Position numbers and translations under genes: made by a program
Origin: Halomonas piscis
GTDB lineage: Bacteria; Pseudomonadota; Gammaproteobacteria; Pseudomonadales; Halomonadaceae
Assembly (NCBI RefSeq): GCF_031886125.1
Contig: NZ_CP119391.1
Coordinates: 124,001-188,000 of the forward strand
DNA: 64,000 nt
Direction of reading: 5' to 3'
The notes under the pieces: model-generated
Database searches by the model: none
The model's input: the letters and a program-made list of their open reading frames with translations, nothing else
What the model was told of the DNA's origin: nothing
Shown here: piece by piece, positions 9,146-25,184 of the stretch
How positions within the stretch are numbered: the first letter of the stretch is position 1
Layout of the letters: each line of letters starts with the position of its first letter

Positions 9146-9832
9146 TTATTCCCTGGCCGGCGTCGGGCGCACCAGGATTTCGTTGACGTCCACGTGGGCG
9201 GGTTGGCCAAGGGCGTAGATCACCGCGTTGGCGATGTCTTCGTCCTTCATGGCATGGGCCGGCGGCTCGTCAAAGAAGGGCGTATCCACCATGCCGGGCT
9301 CGATCAGGGTAACGCGCATCCCCGACCCGCGGAGCTCTTCGCGCAGGTTGTGGCCGATGCCGGTCACCGCCCACTTGCTGGCGCTGTACATGGAGCCGGG
9401 AATGGTCGCACGTCCGGCAGCAGAGCCGGTCAGCAGCATATGCCCCTGGCTTTCCTTGAGGGCGGGCAGCGTCGCCTGCAGAGTCAGGCCCAGGCCGTAG
9501 ACGTTGGTCATCAGCATATCCTTCCACTGCTCGGGGTCGGCTGCGCTGAACCCGCCGGGAGAGCCGCCGCGCCCGGCGTTGGCAAAGACCGCATCCAGCC
9601 GGCCGAAACGCTCGAGCGCCTGCTCGACCATGGCCTGCTGATCGTCCATCGAGGTCACGTCGCAGCTCACGGTCATCACCCGGTCGGCGCCGATTTCCTC
9701 GGCGAGCGCGTCGAGCTTGTCGACGCTGCGCGCCGCCAGTACCAGGCGAAAGCCCTTCTCTGCGGCGGCGCGAGCCGTCGCGGCGCCGATGCCGCTCGAG
9801 GCACCGGTGATCAGCAGTACGCGGTCTTCCAT
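9146..9832 (-). CDS. SDR-family NAD(P)-dependent oxidoreductase (YdfG-like)
   Basis: 228 residues of the classical short-chain dehydrogenase fold. The cofactor motif GASSGIGAATA is at residues 9-19, NAGRGG follows the fourth strand, and the active-site YSASK is near residue 145. The tail after PGMVDTPFF resembles 3-hydroxy acid/serine dehydrogenases such as YdfG. The substrate is unknown. Confidence 0.85.
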   Translation of the reverse strand: MEDRVLLITGASSGIGAATARAAAEKGFRLVLAARSVDKLDALAEEIGADRVMTVSCDVTSMDDQQAMVEQALERFGRLDAVFANAGRGGSPGGFSAADPEQWKDMLMTNVYGLGLTLQATLPALKESQGHMLLTGSAAGRATIPGSMYSASKWAVTGIGHNLREELRGSGMRVTLIEPGMVDTPFFDEPPAHAMKDEDIANAVIYALGQPAHVDVNEILVRPTPARE

Positions 9833-10039
9833 AAGGGTCTCCTGTTACCAAACGTGCAGGGTATTCGACCTTCAAGATAACGCCAGCCGTCTTGCCTACT
9901 CAAGGAATCCATATCCACGCTCCTCCCACTTTTCGCCCTGTCGACTCCGCCCTGCAGCATGACGCTGCGTTCTCCTGCTCCTTGCTGCTGCAAATCTTGC
10001 CTGATTGAGACAGAAAATGGCGCTGAAACAAAATTTTCT

Positions 10040-10445
10040 GCCTGTGGATATTATTTTTCATATCGCCGCTGTCAAACGGCCACGAGCCCCTTGTTGCGCG
10101 CGACGAGCGTGGTTTCGCCGCGCTGCGTCCCGGTTGTTCACAGCCGCGGTGACAAGGCCGGTATGAGGCGGTGGAAAAGTTGTCGCTATCTGCATCGGTG
10201 GATAACCCGCCTGGTTATCCACCGCTCCTTCAGCGCTTGTGCGCGCGCTGTCCGCCGCTTTTCAACTCTTTGGATAACAACGCAAGATGTTGATACCTGT
10301 TATAAAAACCCACTTTTCCACAAAAATCATCCACACCAGTAATTACAACAACAATAGAACTTCTTTTATTTAATTGATTTGTTATTGATTAACAGAGAGG
10401 GCTCCAAAACCCGTGTGGAAAAACCTGACGGTTACCCACAGGAGG
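10040..10445. other. Candidate chromosomal origin of replication (oriC)
   Basis: Upstream of mnmG, as in many gammaproteobacteria, lies a cluster of DnaA-box-like 9-mers (consensus TTATCCACA or TTWTNCACA). Exact TTTTCCACA copies are at 10314-10322 and, inverted, at 10414-10422. One-mismatch copies are at 10043-10051, 10170-10178, 10197-10205, 10215-10223, 10327-10335 and 10432-10440, and a weaker one is at 10269-10277. An inverted pair at 10197-10223 forms a near palindrome. A strongly AT-rich stretch at 10336-10395 could be the unwinding element. No gene is credible here. Confidence 0.75.
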
Positions 10446-10523
10446 TTTATACTGGGCGGCTGGGAAAACCGGCGCCCTGCGCCTTCTTCACATCGGTGCC
10501 AAGCGCACAAGACGAGGTGTCCT

Positions 10524-12439
<1,916 letters not shown>

Positions 12440-12443
<4 letters not shown>

Positions 12444-13120
12444 GCCAACGCGCATCGTTGCCCGCCTCCACGCTTCTGGAAAAGCTGCCGGCAAGCGTAG
12501 AAAAGCGGCTGGATCAGGGGCTTGAACGCCTGGCTATTGGCGTCAGCGAACAGCAGCGCCGCCGGCTGCTGGGGCTGGTTGCCTTGTTGCACAAGTGGAA
12601 CCGGGCTTATAACCTCACCGCCGTGCGCGACGTTGACGAGATGGTTTCCCGCCACCTGCTGGACAGCGCGGCGGTGTTGCCGTTCGTGCGCGCGACCACG
12701 CTTATTGACGTGGGCGCAGGCCCCGGCTTTCCCGGGCTGGTGCTGGCGATGCTACAGCCCGAGCTTGAGGTCACCCTGCTCGACAGCAACGGCAAGAAGG
12801 TTCGCTTTCAGCGCCAGGCGATCATGGAGCTGGGCCTTTCAAACGTCATCGCCACCCAGGCCCGGGTGCAGGCATTCGACGGCGGCGGCTTTGATCAGGT
12901 GATCTCCCGAGCCTTTGCCAGCCTGACGGATTTCGTTTCCCTGACGCGCGGGTTGCCGGCAGCCGACGGCGAGTGGCTGGCGATGAAGGGCCCGGGCGCC
13001 GACGACGAGCTTGAAGCGCTGCCCGCCGGCGTGGCGCTCAAACAGCGCCACCGGCTGGAGGTGCCCTTTGCCGACGCCGAACGCCAGCTTTTGATTCTGA
13101 CCCCGGAAGGAGGGGAGTAA
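12440..13120 (+). CDS. rsmG: 16S rRNA (guanine-527-N7)-methyltransferase RsmG
   Basis: 226 residues from the ATG at 12440, which overlaps the mnmG stop. [12 protein letters not shown] and [12 protein letters not shown] precede the SAM-binding motif [17 protein letters not shown], all typical of RsmG (GidB). The enzyme methylates G527 of 16S rRNA. The upstream-extended frame runs through mnmG in another phase and is spurious. Confidence 0.96.
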
Positions 13121-13888
13121 GTGAGCCAGATCATCGCCCTGACCAACCAGAAAGGCGGCGTGGGCAAGACCACGTCCGCCGTCAATCTTGCTGCCAGCCT
13201 GGCCGCGCTCGGGCGTCGTGTCCTTCTGGTCGACCTTGATCCCCAGGGGCATGCGAGCATGGGCAGCGGCATCGACAAGCACGCGCTGGACGCCAGCGTG
13301 CTCGACGTGCTGCTGGACGACAGGTCCGCCCGGGAGGCCATCATCGGTGATTCACCGGCGGGGTTTGACGTGCTGCCGGGCAACGGCGATCTGACCGCCG
13401 CCGAGGTCGAGCTTTTGCAGGTCGACGAGCGTCAGAGCCGTCTGGCCCGGGCACTGAGGCCGCTTTCCGACGATTACGAGATTATTCTCATCGACTGTCC
13501 GCCGTCGCTGAACATGCTCACGGTCAACGCGCTCACCGCCGCCGACGGTGTGCTGATCCCGCTGCAGTGCGAATTCTATGCCCTTGAGGGCCTCTCGGCG
13601 CTGCTGGGCACCATCGAACAGATCCAGCAGAGCGTGAATCCCGATCTCGAGATTTCGGGTATCCTGCGGACCATGTACGACAAGCGCATGAGCCTGACCC
13701 GGGAAGTCGACAGCCAGCTGCGCGGCTATTTTGGCGATCGGCTGCTCAAGGCCACCATTCCGCGCAACGTCAAGGTAGCCGAAGCGCCGAGCCATGGCCT
13801 GCCGGTGAGCCACTACGCGCGGTTTTCCCGGGGCAGCCAGGCCTACCGCGTGCTGGCCAAGGAAATGCTCGGCCGCCTGGCGCTGTGA
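13121..13888 (+). CDS. parA: Chromosome partitioning ATPase ParA (Soj)
   Basis: 255 residues from a GTG directly after the rsmG stop. The deviant Walker A KGGVGKTTSAVNLAASLA is at residues 11-28 and the Walker B region is IILIDCPPSLNMLTVNAL. ParA binds DNA non-specifically and moves ParB-parS complexes during origin segregation. The location beside the candidate origin fits. Confidence 0.95.
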   Translation: MSQIIALTNQKGGVGKTTSAVNLAASLAALGRRVLLVDLDPQGHASMGSGIDKHALDASVLDVLLDDRSAREAIIGDSPAGFDVLPGNGDLTAAEVELLQVDERQSRLARALRPLSDDYEIILIDCPPSLNMLTVNALTAADGVLIPLQCEFYALEGLSALLGTIEQIQQSVNPDLEISGILRTMYDKRMSLTREVDSQLRGYFGDRLLKATIPRNVKVAEAPSHGLPVSHYARFSRGSQAYRVLAKEMLGRLAL

Positions 13889-13951
13889 TGGCCAGAAAGC
13901 CGTAGCGAAGCGTGTTTTTGTGAACGTTCGGTTGATGACGAGGAAAAGCCA

Positions 13952-14896
13952 ATGACGCGTAAACGCGCGCTGGGGCGCGGGCTGGACGCCCTGATCGGTT
14001 CCGGCACTCGCCAGGACGGTGGAAATCCCGGGGATGACGTCGCCGTACCGGTCGACAAGGATGCCCCCTTGCCGACAGAAGAGTCGACAAAAGGGCAGGG
14101 CAGCGAGAGCGACGGACGCCTGGAACGGCTGCCGCTGTGGCAGCTGGCCCGGGGCAAATATCAGCCCCGGCGCGATTTTCATCCCGAAGCGCTTGAAGAG
14201 CTTGCCGACTCCATCCGTTCCCAGGGCGTCATGCAGCCCATTGTGGTGCGCGCGGTAGACGAGCAGCGCTACGAAATCATCGCCGGCGAACGCCGCTTCC
14301 GCGCCGCCAAGCTCGCCGAGCTCGACGTCATTCCCGCCATTGTCCGCGACGTTGACGACGATGCCGCGCTGGCGCTTTCGCTGATCGAGAACATTCAGCG
14401 GGAAAACCTCAACGCCGTGGAAGAGGCGCTGGCCCTCAAGCGCCTGGGCGACGAGTTTGCGCTGACCCAGCAGCAAATCGCCGATACCGTGGGCAAGTCG
14501 CGGACCCAGGTCGCCAACCTGCTGCGCCTGTTGACGCTGGAAAGCGAGGTGCAGACCCTGCTCGAGCGTGGCGATCTGGACATGGGGCATGCACGGGCGC
14601 TGCTGGCGCTACCCGGCGGCCAGCAGACGAGCGTCGCCCGGGACGTGGTCAACCGCGATCTGACCGTGCGAGCCACCGAAGCGCTGGTGAAAAGCGTGAT
14701 GGCTCAGGCCGAAGCGCCGGCGAAAAAGCCGCAGTCCCAATCGGTCTCGCCCGATGTGGCCCGGCTGGAAACCCGACTCAGCGAACAGCTGGGGGCGCCG
14801 GTATCGATCAAGCAGGGGAAAAAAGGCAAGGGTGCGCTGACCATTCGCTACTCGAGCCTGGAAGAACTGGACGGTATCCTGGGCCGTATTAAATAG
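13952..14896 (+). CDS. parB: Chromosome partitioning protein ParB (Spo0J)
   Basis: 314 residues. The N-terminus KRALGRGLDALIG is typical. The CTPase/nuclease-like domain contains GVMQPIVVRAVDEQRYEIIAGERRFRAAK, and the helix-turn-helix follows at about residues 165-215 (LTQQQIADTVGKSRTQVANLLRLL). The C-terminal dimerisation domain is complete. ParB loads at parS sites; no parS palindrome was noticed in this window. Confidence 0.95.
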   Translation: MTRKRALGRGLDALIGSGTRQDGGNPGDDVAVPVDKDAPLPTEESTKGQGSESDGRLERLPLWQLARGKYQPRRDFHPEALEELADSIRSQGVMQPIVVRAVDEQRYEIIAGERRFRAAKLAELDVIPAIVRDVDDDAALALSLIENIQRENLNAVEEALALKRLGDEFALTQQQIADTVGKSRTQVANLLRLLTLESEVQTLLERGDLDMGHARALLALPGGQQTSVARDVVNRDLTVRATEALVKSVMAQAEAPAKKPQSQSVSPDVARLETRLSEQLGAPVSIKQGKKGKGALTIRYSSLEELDGILGRIK

Positions 14897-14987
14897 CAGG
14901 CTTATTAAAATCTGGCAGGTAACGCCTCCCAACTCTGCCGCTTTGGTCGCAAAAAGTGCGATAACGCCGAAAAAAAGGGCCCTTCGG

Positions 14988-15016
14988 TTGAAGGAGTGAT
15001 AGCGCTTCCCTATAAT
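14988..15016 (+). promoter_or_regulatory. Promoter of the ATP synthase operon
   Basis: TTGAAG at 14988-14993 and a perfect TATAAT at 15011-15016 are separated by 17 bases. This is a textbook sigma-70 promoter about 90 bases before atpI. The region between parB and atpI holds no other feature. Confidence 0.8.
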
Positions 15017-15106
15017 CGCGCATGATTTTGCAGGCTGAGATCGCAGGCATGGATCCCGAGAGCTTGCGCCCGCGAGACGCACGCTTTGGAAGTGGCCTGA
15101 ACGACT

Positions 15107-16346
<1,240 letters not shown>

Positions 16347-16370
16347 CCAAGCAACACCTTCAACCCATAA

Positions 16371-16625
<255 letters not shown>

Positions 16626-16700
16626 ACAAGCGGGACCGAGCGTGCGCCGCTCGGTTTTGTTTCACCCCGGTCGCCACGAACTTGTCAGAGGTAGATCCCT

Positions 16701-17171
16701 GTGAATATCAACATGACGCTAATCGGACAGACGATCGCTTTCGCGATCTTTGTCTGGTTTTGCATAAAGTATGTGTGGCCGCCGATCAGCAATGCGCTTC
16801 ATGAGCGCCAGAAAAGAATTGCTGATGGTCTGGACGCAGCAAGCCGCGCATCCCGCGATCTCGAGGTGGCGCAGGAACAGGCCAACCAGACGCTGCGCGA
16901 AAGCAAGGAGCAGGCGTCCGCGATTCTCGAGCAGGCGAACAATCGCTCTGCCCAGATAGTCGAGGAGGCGCGCGAGGAAGCACGCGCCGAGAGCGAGCGC
17001 ATGATTGCCGGCGCCCGCGCCGCGATCGACCAGGACATGCAGCGTGCCCGTGAAGAGCTGCGCGCCCAGGTGGCTCACCTGGCGGTAATCGGCGCCGAGC
17101 GCGTGCTGGAAAGCACCGTCGACGAAAAAGCGCACCGCAAGCTGCTCGATGAACTGGCTGCCGAACTGTAA
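16701..17171 (+). CDS. atpF: F0F1 ATP synthase subunit b
   Basis: 156 residues: one N-terminal membrane helix ([20 protein letters not shown]) and a long charged coiled coil rich in alanine, glutamate and arginine. This is the peripheral stalk. GTG start at 16701 behind AGAGG. Confidence 0.95.
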   Translation: MNINMTLIGQTIAFAIFVWFCIKYVWPPISNALHERQKRIADGLDAASRASRDLEVAQEQANQTLRESKEQASAILEQANNRSAQIVEEAREEARAESERMIAGARAAIDQDMQRAREELRAQVAHLAVIGAERVLESTVDEKAHRKLLDELAAEL

Positions 17172-17182
17172 GGAGGCCCACC

Positions 17183-17734
17183 ATGGCGGAGCAATCCACC
17201 GTCGCTCGTCCTTACGCCAAGGCAGCGTATGAATACGCGCGCGATAACGATGCGCTCAAGGCCTGGTCCGACGCCCTTGCCCTGCTGGGGCAGGTGGTGC
17301 TCGAGCCCGAGGTTCGTCGCCTGCTCGGCAGCCCCCAGCTTTCCAGCGCGCAGAAAGTCGCGTTTCTGAAAGAGCTGCTGGCGGACGGCAAAACGGCCAA
17401 GGCGACCAGCGATGACCTTGAGCGCTTTCTGGCCGGCCTGGCAGAGATGCATCGGCTGGGCGCGCTCAACGCCATTGCTGCCCAGTTCGAGCAGCTGCGC
17501 GCAGCGTACGAGCAGCGTATCGACGTAAACGTGACGTCAGCCTTTAAGCTCGATGACAAGCAGCAGGCCACCCTGCTCAACGCGCTTAAAAAACGTCTGA
17601 ATCGCGAAATCTCCATTACCACTCAGGTGGATAAATCGCTGATTGGCGGCGCCATCCTGCGCGCCGGCGATACCGTTATCGACGGCTCGGTGCGCGGTCG
17701 ACTGAACCGCCTTTCCGAAGCGCTGACCACTTGA
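17183..17734 (+). CDS. atpH: F0F1 ATP synthase subunit delta
   Basis: 183 residues. The start [17 protein letters not shown] and the C-terminal [21 protein letters not shown] are family signatures. Delta links F1 to the b-stalk. AGGAGG precedes the ATG. Confidence 0.95.
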   Translation: MAEQSTVARPYAKAAYEYARDNDALKAWSDALALLGQVVLEPEVRRLLGSPQLSSAQKVAFLKELLADGKTAKATSDDLERFLAGLAEMHRLGALNAIAAQFEQLRAAYEQRIDVNVTSAFKLDDKQQATLLNALKKRLNREISITTQVDKSLIGGAILRAGDTVIDGSVRGRLNRLSEALTT

Positions 17735-17750
17735 GTTTGAGGGACATGGC

Positions 17751-19295
<1,545 letters not shown>

Positions 19296-19365
19296 AGCGT
19301 TGGGCTCACCGCCAGCGGTGAGTCTGCCTTCTTTTCTGAGAGCCACGAACGAAGGGTAGATCGCT

Positions 19366-20250
19366 ATGGCAGCTGCAAAAGAGATACGCTCCCAGATAGG
19401 GAGCATCAAGAATACGCAGAAGATCACCAGCGCCATGGAGATGGTCGCTGCGTCGAAAATGCGTAAAGCGCAAGATCTGATGAAGGCCAGCCAGCCTTAC
19501 GCCAGGCAGATCCGCAACGTGGTGGCGCACCTGGCGGATGCTAGCCCCGAATATCGCCATGACTACATGATCCCGCGCAACGAAGTGAAGCGCGTGGGCT
19601 ACATCGTCGTCTCGTCGGATCGCGGGCTGTGCGGCGGTTTGAACACCAATCTGTTCAAGGCCACGGTGAAAGATGCCGGTGCCTGGCATGACCAGGGCGT
19701 AGAGCTCGATTTCTGCGCGCTGGGCAGCAAGGCCAGCCATTTTTTCAACAAGTATGGCGGCAGGCTGGTGGCAGCCAAGAGCAACCTGGGCGAGGCGCCC
19801 CGGGCTGAGGATCTGATCGGTAGCGTCAGGGTCATGCTCGAAGCGTATGACGAAGGCCAGCTCGACCGTCTGTACGTGGTGCATAACGAGTTTGTTAACA
19901 CCATGACGCAAAAGCCGGTGGTGCGTCAGCTTCTTCCGCTGTCGTCCGACGTGGGCGACGACGAGCAGGATCAGGAAAACGCCCGTCCCCAGAGCTGGGA
20001 CTACCTGTATGAACCGGATGCCAGGACGTTGCTCGATAGCCTGCTGGTTCGCTTTATCGAATCGCAGGTATATCAGGCGGTGGTGGAGAACGGCGCCTGC
20101 GAGCAGGCGGCGCGCATGATTGCCATGAAGAGCGCCACCGACAACGCCGGCGACCTGGTCGACGATCTGGAGATGGTTTACAACAAGGCCCGTCAGGCCG
20201 CCATCACCCAGGAAATTTCCGAAATCGTCGGCGGTGCCGCTGCCGTATAA
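19366..20250 (+). CDS. atpG: F0F1 ATP synthase subunit gamma
   Basis: 294 residues. The N-terminal [31 protein letters not shown] and C-terminal [24 protein letters not shown] coiled-coil helices form the rotor shaft. It is shown here by its family ends only; the whole frame is open and of normal length. Confidence 0.97.
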   Translation: MAAAKEIRSQIGSIKNTQKITSAMEMVAASKMRKAQDLMKASQPYARQIRNVVAHLADASPEYRHDYMIPRNEVKRVGYIVVSSDRGLCGGLNTNLFKATVKDAGAWHDQGVELDFCALGSKASHFFNKYGGRLVAAKSNLGEAPRAEDLIGSVRVMLEAYDEGQLDRLYVVHNEFVNTMTQKPVVRQLLPLSSDVGDDEQDQENARPQSWDYLYEPDARTLLDSLLVRFIESQVYQAVVENGACEQAARMIAMKSATDNAGDLVDDLEMVYNKARQAAITQEISEIVGGAAAV

Positions 20251-20302
20251 CGCCTCGGGAGGCGAGGCCTCCCGGCACACAGGTTTCATTTGCAGGTTTT
20301 AA

Positions 20303-21694
<1,392 letters not shown>

Positions 21695-21718
21695 TCCTGT
21701 TCACCAGGGGGGTTCGCC

Positions 21719-22141
21719 ATGGCGAATAGCGTGAATTGCAATATCGTCAGCGCGGAAGCGGCCATCTACTCGGGCAGTGTCGAGCAGGTGATCGCGTCCG
21801 GCACGGCGGGCGATCTCGGCATTCTGCCGGGACACGCCCCGCTGCTGACGTCGCTGAAGCCGGGGCCGGTACGCGTGAAGCTGGAAGGCGGCGATGAAGA
21901 AAGCTTCTTCGTTTCCGGCGGCTTCATGGAAGTGCAGCCCGACGTGGTCACGGTGCTTGCCGATTCGGCCACACGAGCGCGCGATCTCGACGAGGCCGCG
22001 GCCGAAGAGGCGCGCCAGGAAGCGCTCAGGTCGCTGAACGAGAAGTCCGCCGAGCTCGACTACACCCGGGCTGCGGCGGAGCTTGCCGAGGCAGTGGCCA
22101 AGCTGCGCACCATCCAGCAGCTGCGTAACCAGAGCCGCTAG
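21719..22141 (+). CDS. atpC: F0F1 ATP synthase subunit epsilon
   Basis: 140 residues. The beta-sandwich contains [17 protein letters not shown] and the C-terminal helical hairpin follows. Epsilon is a rotor part that inhibits ATP hydrolysis. It is the last gene of the operon, directly before a strong terminator. Confidence 0.96.
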   Translation: MANSVNCNIVSAEAAIYSGSVEQVIASGTAGDLGILPGHAPLLTSLKPGPVRVKLEGGDEESFFVSGGFMEVQPDVVTVLADSATRARDLDEAAAEEARQEALRSLNEKSAELDYTRAAAELAEAVAKLRTIQQLRNQSR

Positions 22142-22166
22142 CTTCAAAGCGGCGCAGTCCGAGCCA

Positions 22167-22207
22167 CGCCCCCTGGCCCCTTGCGGAGCCGGGGGGCGTT
22201 TTTTTTG
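22167..22207 (+). terminator. Rho-independent terminator of the atp operon
   Basis: CGCCCCC and GGGGGCG with further GGC/GCC pairing form a GC-rich hairpin, followed directly by a run of eight T. It starts 25 bases after atpC. Confidence 0.9.
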
Positions 22208-22360
22208 TCTGTTAAGATAGCCCTGAACGCAAAGGCAACGCTTGCCGCGTCAAAACACGTCGCCAAAGCCGTATTGCCCACGACATACTGCCCCTATTAT
22301 CTCGCGACAGGCGCCACGCCGCCGTATCGCGAAGACCATTGCCGCGCGGAGGACACTTTA

Positions 22361-23779
22361 ATGGCGCTTTACGACCCGACGCTGGAAGCGTTGAAAGACG
22401 ATTTGCTAAGGCTGCATGCCGCCGCCGCGCAGGACCAGGCCCCGTCACTGGCGGATACGCCGGGCCATGACTCTGTAGTCGAGCGGATGGGGGAAATCCG
22501 CTCGCCGGATATCGGCGAGATACTCGAGGCCCTCATCGAGGAAGACAGCGCGCTTGAGGCGGCGGTTGACACGCTTGCGCTACTGGAGAATGACCGGGCA
22601 GCCAACGTGCTGGGCTATCTTCCCAGCGGCTCGCAGCTGACGATTGTGGGCGCGTTGGCAGATACCCAGCTGCTCAAGCTGCTGGAGGAAATGGGCTCGG
22701 ACGAGCGCGCTGACCTGTTCAACCTGCTGGATGAAGACCGCCGCGAAACGCTGTTGCGGCGCATGGCGCACAAGGAGCGCGAAGAGCTGAAGCGCCTGGC
22801 CAGCTACGAGGAAGGCTATGCCGGCGCCATCATGACCTCTGACTATGTGGCCATAGACAGCGGCATGACGGTGTCCCAGGCGCTGATGCGAGTGCGCCAG
22901 ACCGCACCGGATGCCGAGACGGTGTATCAGCTTTACGTGCTCGCCAAAAGCGGCGAGCTGATCGGCACCATGTCGCTGCGCATGCTGATGGTGTCGCGCC
23001 CGGGCGCCGTTGTGGATGACATCATGATCCGCGACGTGATTCACACCCGGGTCGACGAGCTGCAGGAAGAAGTGGCGCGCATCGTTGCACGCTACGATCT
23101 GATTGCTCTACCGGTGACCGACAGTGACGGCCGCATGGTGGGCATCGTCACCCATGATGACGCCATGGACGTGGCCGAGTTCGAGGCCACCGAAGATATC
23201 CACAAGGGGATGTCCATCGGCCAGCTGGAAGACGGCGTCCGCCGCGTGCCGCTGTGGACGCTGTATCGCAAGCGGGTCATGTGGCTGGTACTGCTGGTGT
23301 TTGCCAACCTGTTTTCCGGCGCGGGCATTGCCTACTTCGAGGACATCATTGCGGCCAAGGTAGCGCTGGTGTTCTTTTTGCCGCTGTTGATCGGCAGCGG
23401 CGGCAACGCCGGCGCCCAGGCCGCGACGCTGATGGTGCGCGGTATGGCCACCGGCGACGTGGGCGTCAAGGACTGGGGCAAGATGCTCGGCCGCGAGCTG
23501 TTGGTGGCCGGTTCGCTGGGGCTGACCATGGCCCTGGCCGTCGCCCCCATTGGCGTCATGCGCGGGGGCACCGCCGTGGCCACCGTGGTGGCGACCAGCA
23601 TGATCACCATCGTGCTGTTCGGCAGCCTTTTGGGGATGTGTCTGCCCTTTGTGCTCGAGCGCTTCAAGCTCGATCCGGCCACTGCCTCGGCTCCCCTGGT
23701 GACCACGCTGATCGACGCCTCGGGGGTGGTGATCTACTTCAGCATTGCCACCGCGGTGCTGTCGAGCGTGTCGCTCTAG
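22361..23779 (+). CDS. mgtE: Magnesium transporter MgtE
   Basis: 472 residues from the ATG at 22361, behind GGAGG. The acidic N-terminal superhelical domain (roughly 1-150) is followed by two CBS domains (about 155-275) and five transmembrane helices. The pore-lining segment is FFLPLLIGSGGNAGAQAAT. The channel imports Mg2+ when cytosolic Mg2+ is low. The open frame continues upstream through the terminator, but that part is not credible. Its stop codon overlaps that of the convergent cation efflux gene. Confidence 0.94.
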   Translation: MALYDPTLEALKDDLLRLHAAAAQDQAPSLADTPGHDSVVERMGEIRSPDIGEILEALIEEDSALEAAVDTLALLENDRAANVLGYLPSGSQLTIVGALADTQLLKLLEEMGSDERADLFNLLDEDRRETLLRRMAHKEREELKRLASYEEGYAGAIMTSDYVAIDSGMTVSQALMRVRQTAPDAETVYQLYVLAKSGELIGTMSLRMLMVSRPGAVVDDIMIRDVIHTRVDELQEEVARIVARYDLIALPVTDSDGRMVGIVTHDDAMDVAEFEATEDIHKGMSIGQLEDGVRRVPLWTLYRKRVMWLVLLVFANLFSGAGIAYFEDIIAAKVALVFFLPLLIGSGGNAGAQAATLMVRGMATGDVGVKDWGKMLGRELLVAGSLGLTMALAVAPIGVMRGGTAVATVVATSMITIVLFGSLLGMCLPFVLERFKLDPATASAPLVTTLIDASGVVIYFSIATAVLSSVSL

Positions 23780-24957
23780 CTCGCCGGAAGGCTGGTGGCC
23801 CGGGTGACGAGCAGGACCTCGACGTGGCTCAGCCATTCGACGTCGTCGGCCAGCGCCTTGAGCTGGCTGGCCAGGCACTGGGGGGGCTGGTGGATATCGT
23901 CGCCGACAATCAGCGAGACGGAGACCTTGCCGCCCAGGTAATGCAGCTGCAGCTCTGCCCGAGTGCGCCATACCGGGTGGGCATGCCAGCGGGCGTCCAG
24001 CGTGGCCTCGACGTCGGGGCGCAGCGGCAGGCCGGGAAAGCGGCTGGGGTCGCCTTCGCCGGCGTCGTCTTCGGGGTCGATGTGAAAGGTGACGTCGGTC
24101 AGCGCGGGGAAGGCGTGGCGCAGCCGGCGGCTGACCTCGTTGCCGATTTCGTGAGCTTCGGAAACGCTGACACGCTTGGCCACCACGATATGCAGATCGA
24201 CCATGGCCCAGCCGGCGGACTGGCGAGTGCGCAGGTCGTGCACGCTTTCCACTCCGGGCACGCCTTCGGCGACGCCGTACATCTGGCGCTGGGCGTCGTC
24301 AGGCAGGGCGGTATCCACCAGCTCCCGGGCGGAGTCCCAGAGCAGATCCCAGCCCACTTTACCCACCATCAGCCCGACGATGATGGCGGCCACGGCGTCG
24401 ACCCAGCCCAGGCCGACCTGGGCGGCGATCATCGCCACCAGCACTACCACCGTGGACAGCGCGTCGCTTCGGGCGTGCCAGGCGTTGGCCTCCAGCAGTT
24501 TGGACTGCACGCGTTTGGCCACGCGCATGGTATAGCGGAAAATCCATTCCTTGGACAATAGCGCGACGCCGGCGAGCACAATGGCCCAGAGGCCGGGCGC
24601 GGTTACGGTCCGGCCGCTGAGCAAGCGATCCAGGCTCGACCAGGCGATACCTCCGGCAACAAAGATCAGCACGCTGCCCAGCAGCAGAGTGGTTAGCGTC
24701 TCGATGCGGCCGTGGCCGTACTGGTGGTCGTGATCCGGCCCCTGGCGGCCGTAGTGAATCGCCGCCAGCACAAAGCCGTTGGTGATCAGATCGGAAAGCG
24801 AATGGATGCCGTCGGCGATCAGCGCCGTCGAGCCGACCACAAGGCCCACGATCATCTTGGCCAGGCTCAAAACGCCGTCAAGCCAGGCGCCGACGTGGGT
24901 GACGTGCTTGGCTTCGCGGCTTTGCAGATCTTCCTGGGATTCAGCGTGGGAGGTCAT
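23776..24957 (-). CDS. Cation diffusion facilitator family transporter (FieF-like)
   Basis: 393 residues from the ATG at 24955-24957, five to six membrane helices and a cytoplasmic ferredoxin-like domain. Metal-binding motifs are visible as STALIADGIHSLSDL in helix 2 and HARSDALSTVV in helix 5, the DxxxD/HxxxD pattern of zinc/iron exporters. The C-terminal domain begins near ALPDDAQRQM. A TATAAT-like box lies at 24995-25000 on this strand. It exports a divalent metal by proton antiport; the metal cannot be told. Confidence 0.88.
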   Translation of the reverse strand: MTSHAESQEDLQSREAKHVTHVGAWLDGVLSLAKMIVGLVVGSTALIADGIHSLSDLITNGFVLAAIHYGRQGPDHDHQYGHGRIETLTTLLLGSVLIFVAGGIAWSSLDRLLSGRTVTAPGLWAIVLAGVALLSKEWIFRYTMRVAKRVQSKLLEANAWHARSDALSTVVVLVAMIAAQVGLGWVDAVAAIIVGLMVGKVGWDLLWDSARELVDTALPDDAQRQMYGVAEGVPGVESVHDLRTRQSAGWAMVDLHIVVAKRVSVSEAHEIGNEVSRRLRHAFPALTDVTFHIDPEDDAGEGDPSRFPGLPLRPDVEATLDARWHAHPVWRTRAELQLHYLGGKVSVSLIVGDDIHQPPQCLASQLKALADDVEWLSHVEVLLVTRATSLPAS

Positions 24958-25184
24958 GGTGACTCTTTGTCGACGTTGACAGCGGGCGGCGACGATTATA
25001 GCGCATCGGCGCCGGTGTAGCAGCCGGGGGCGGACAAGGCGGCGGCAGACGTGTATTCTTGAGCGCCGGTCACAGCATGGCCGTTGGCGCTTGGCGTCCG
25101 GCGCTGTTTTGGGCTCACACGTTTCCACCCCCATATTTCTTCCACAGGGGCATGGCGCCCGCTGAATTGTTGACAGGTTCTCCA

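Noticed and set aside
9959..10342. Open frame of 127 codons in the region upstream of mnmG
   Set aside because: It runs through the cluster of DnaA-box-like sequences, has no recognised domain, and is rich in cysteine and arginine as expected from non-coding DNA.
22210..22360. Magnesium riboswitch in front of mgtE
   Set aside because: The leader is only about 150 bases, and no conserved M-box-like pairing or terminator hairpin was recognised.
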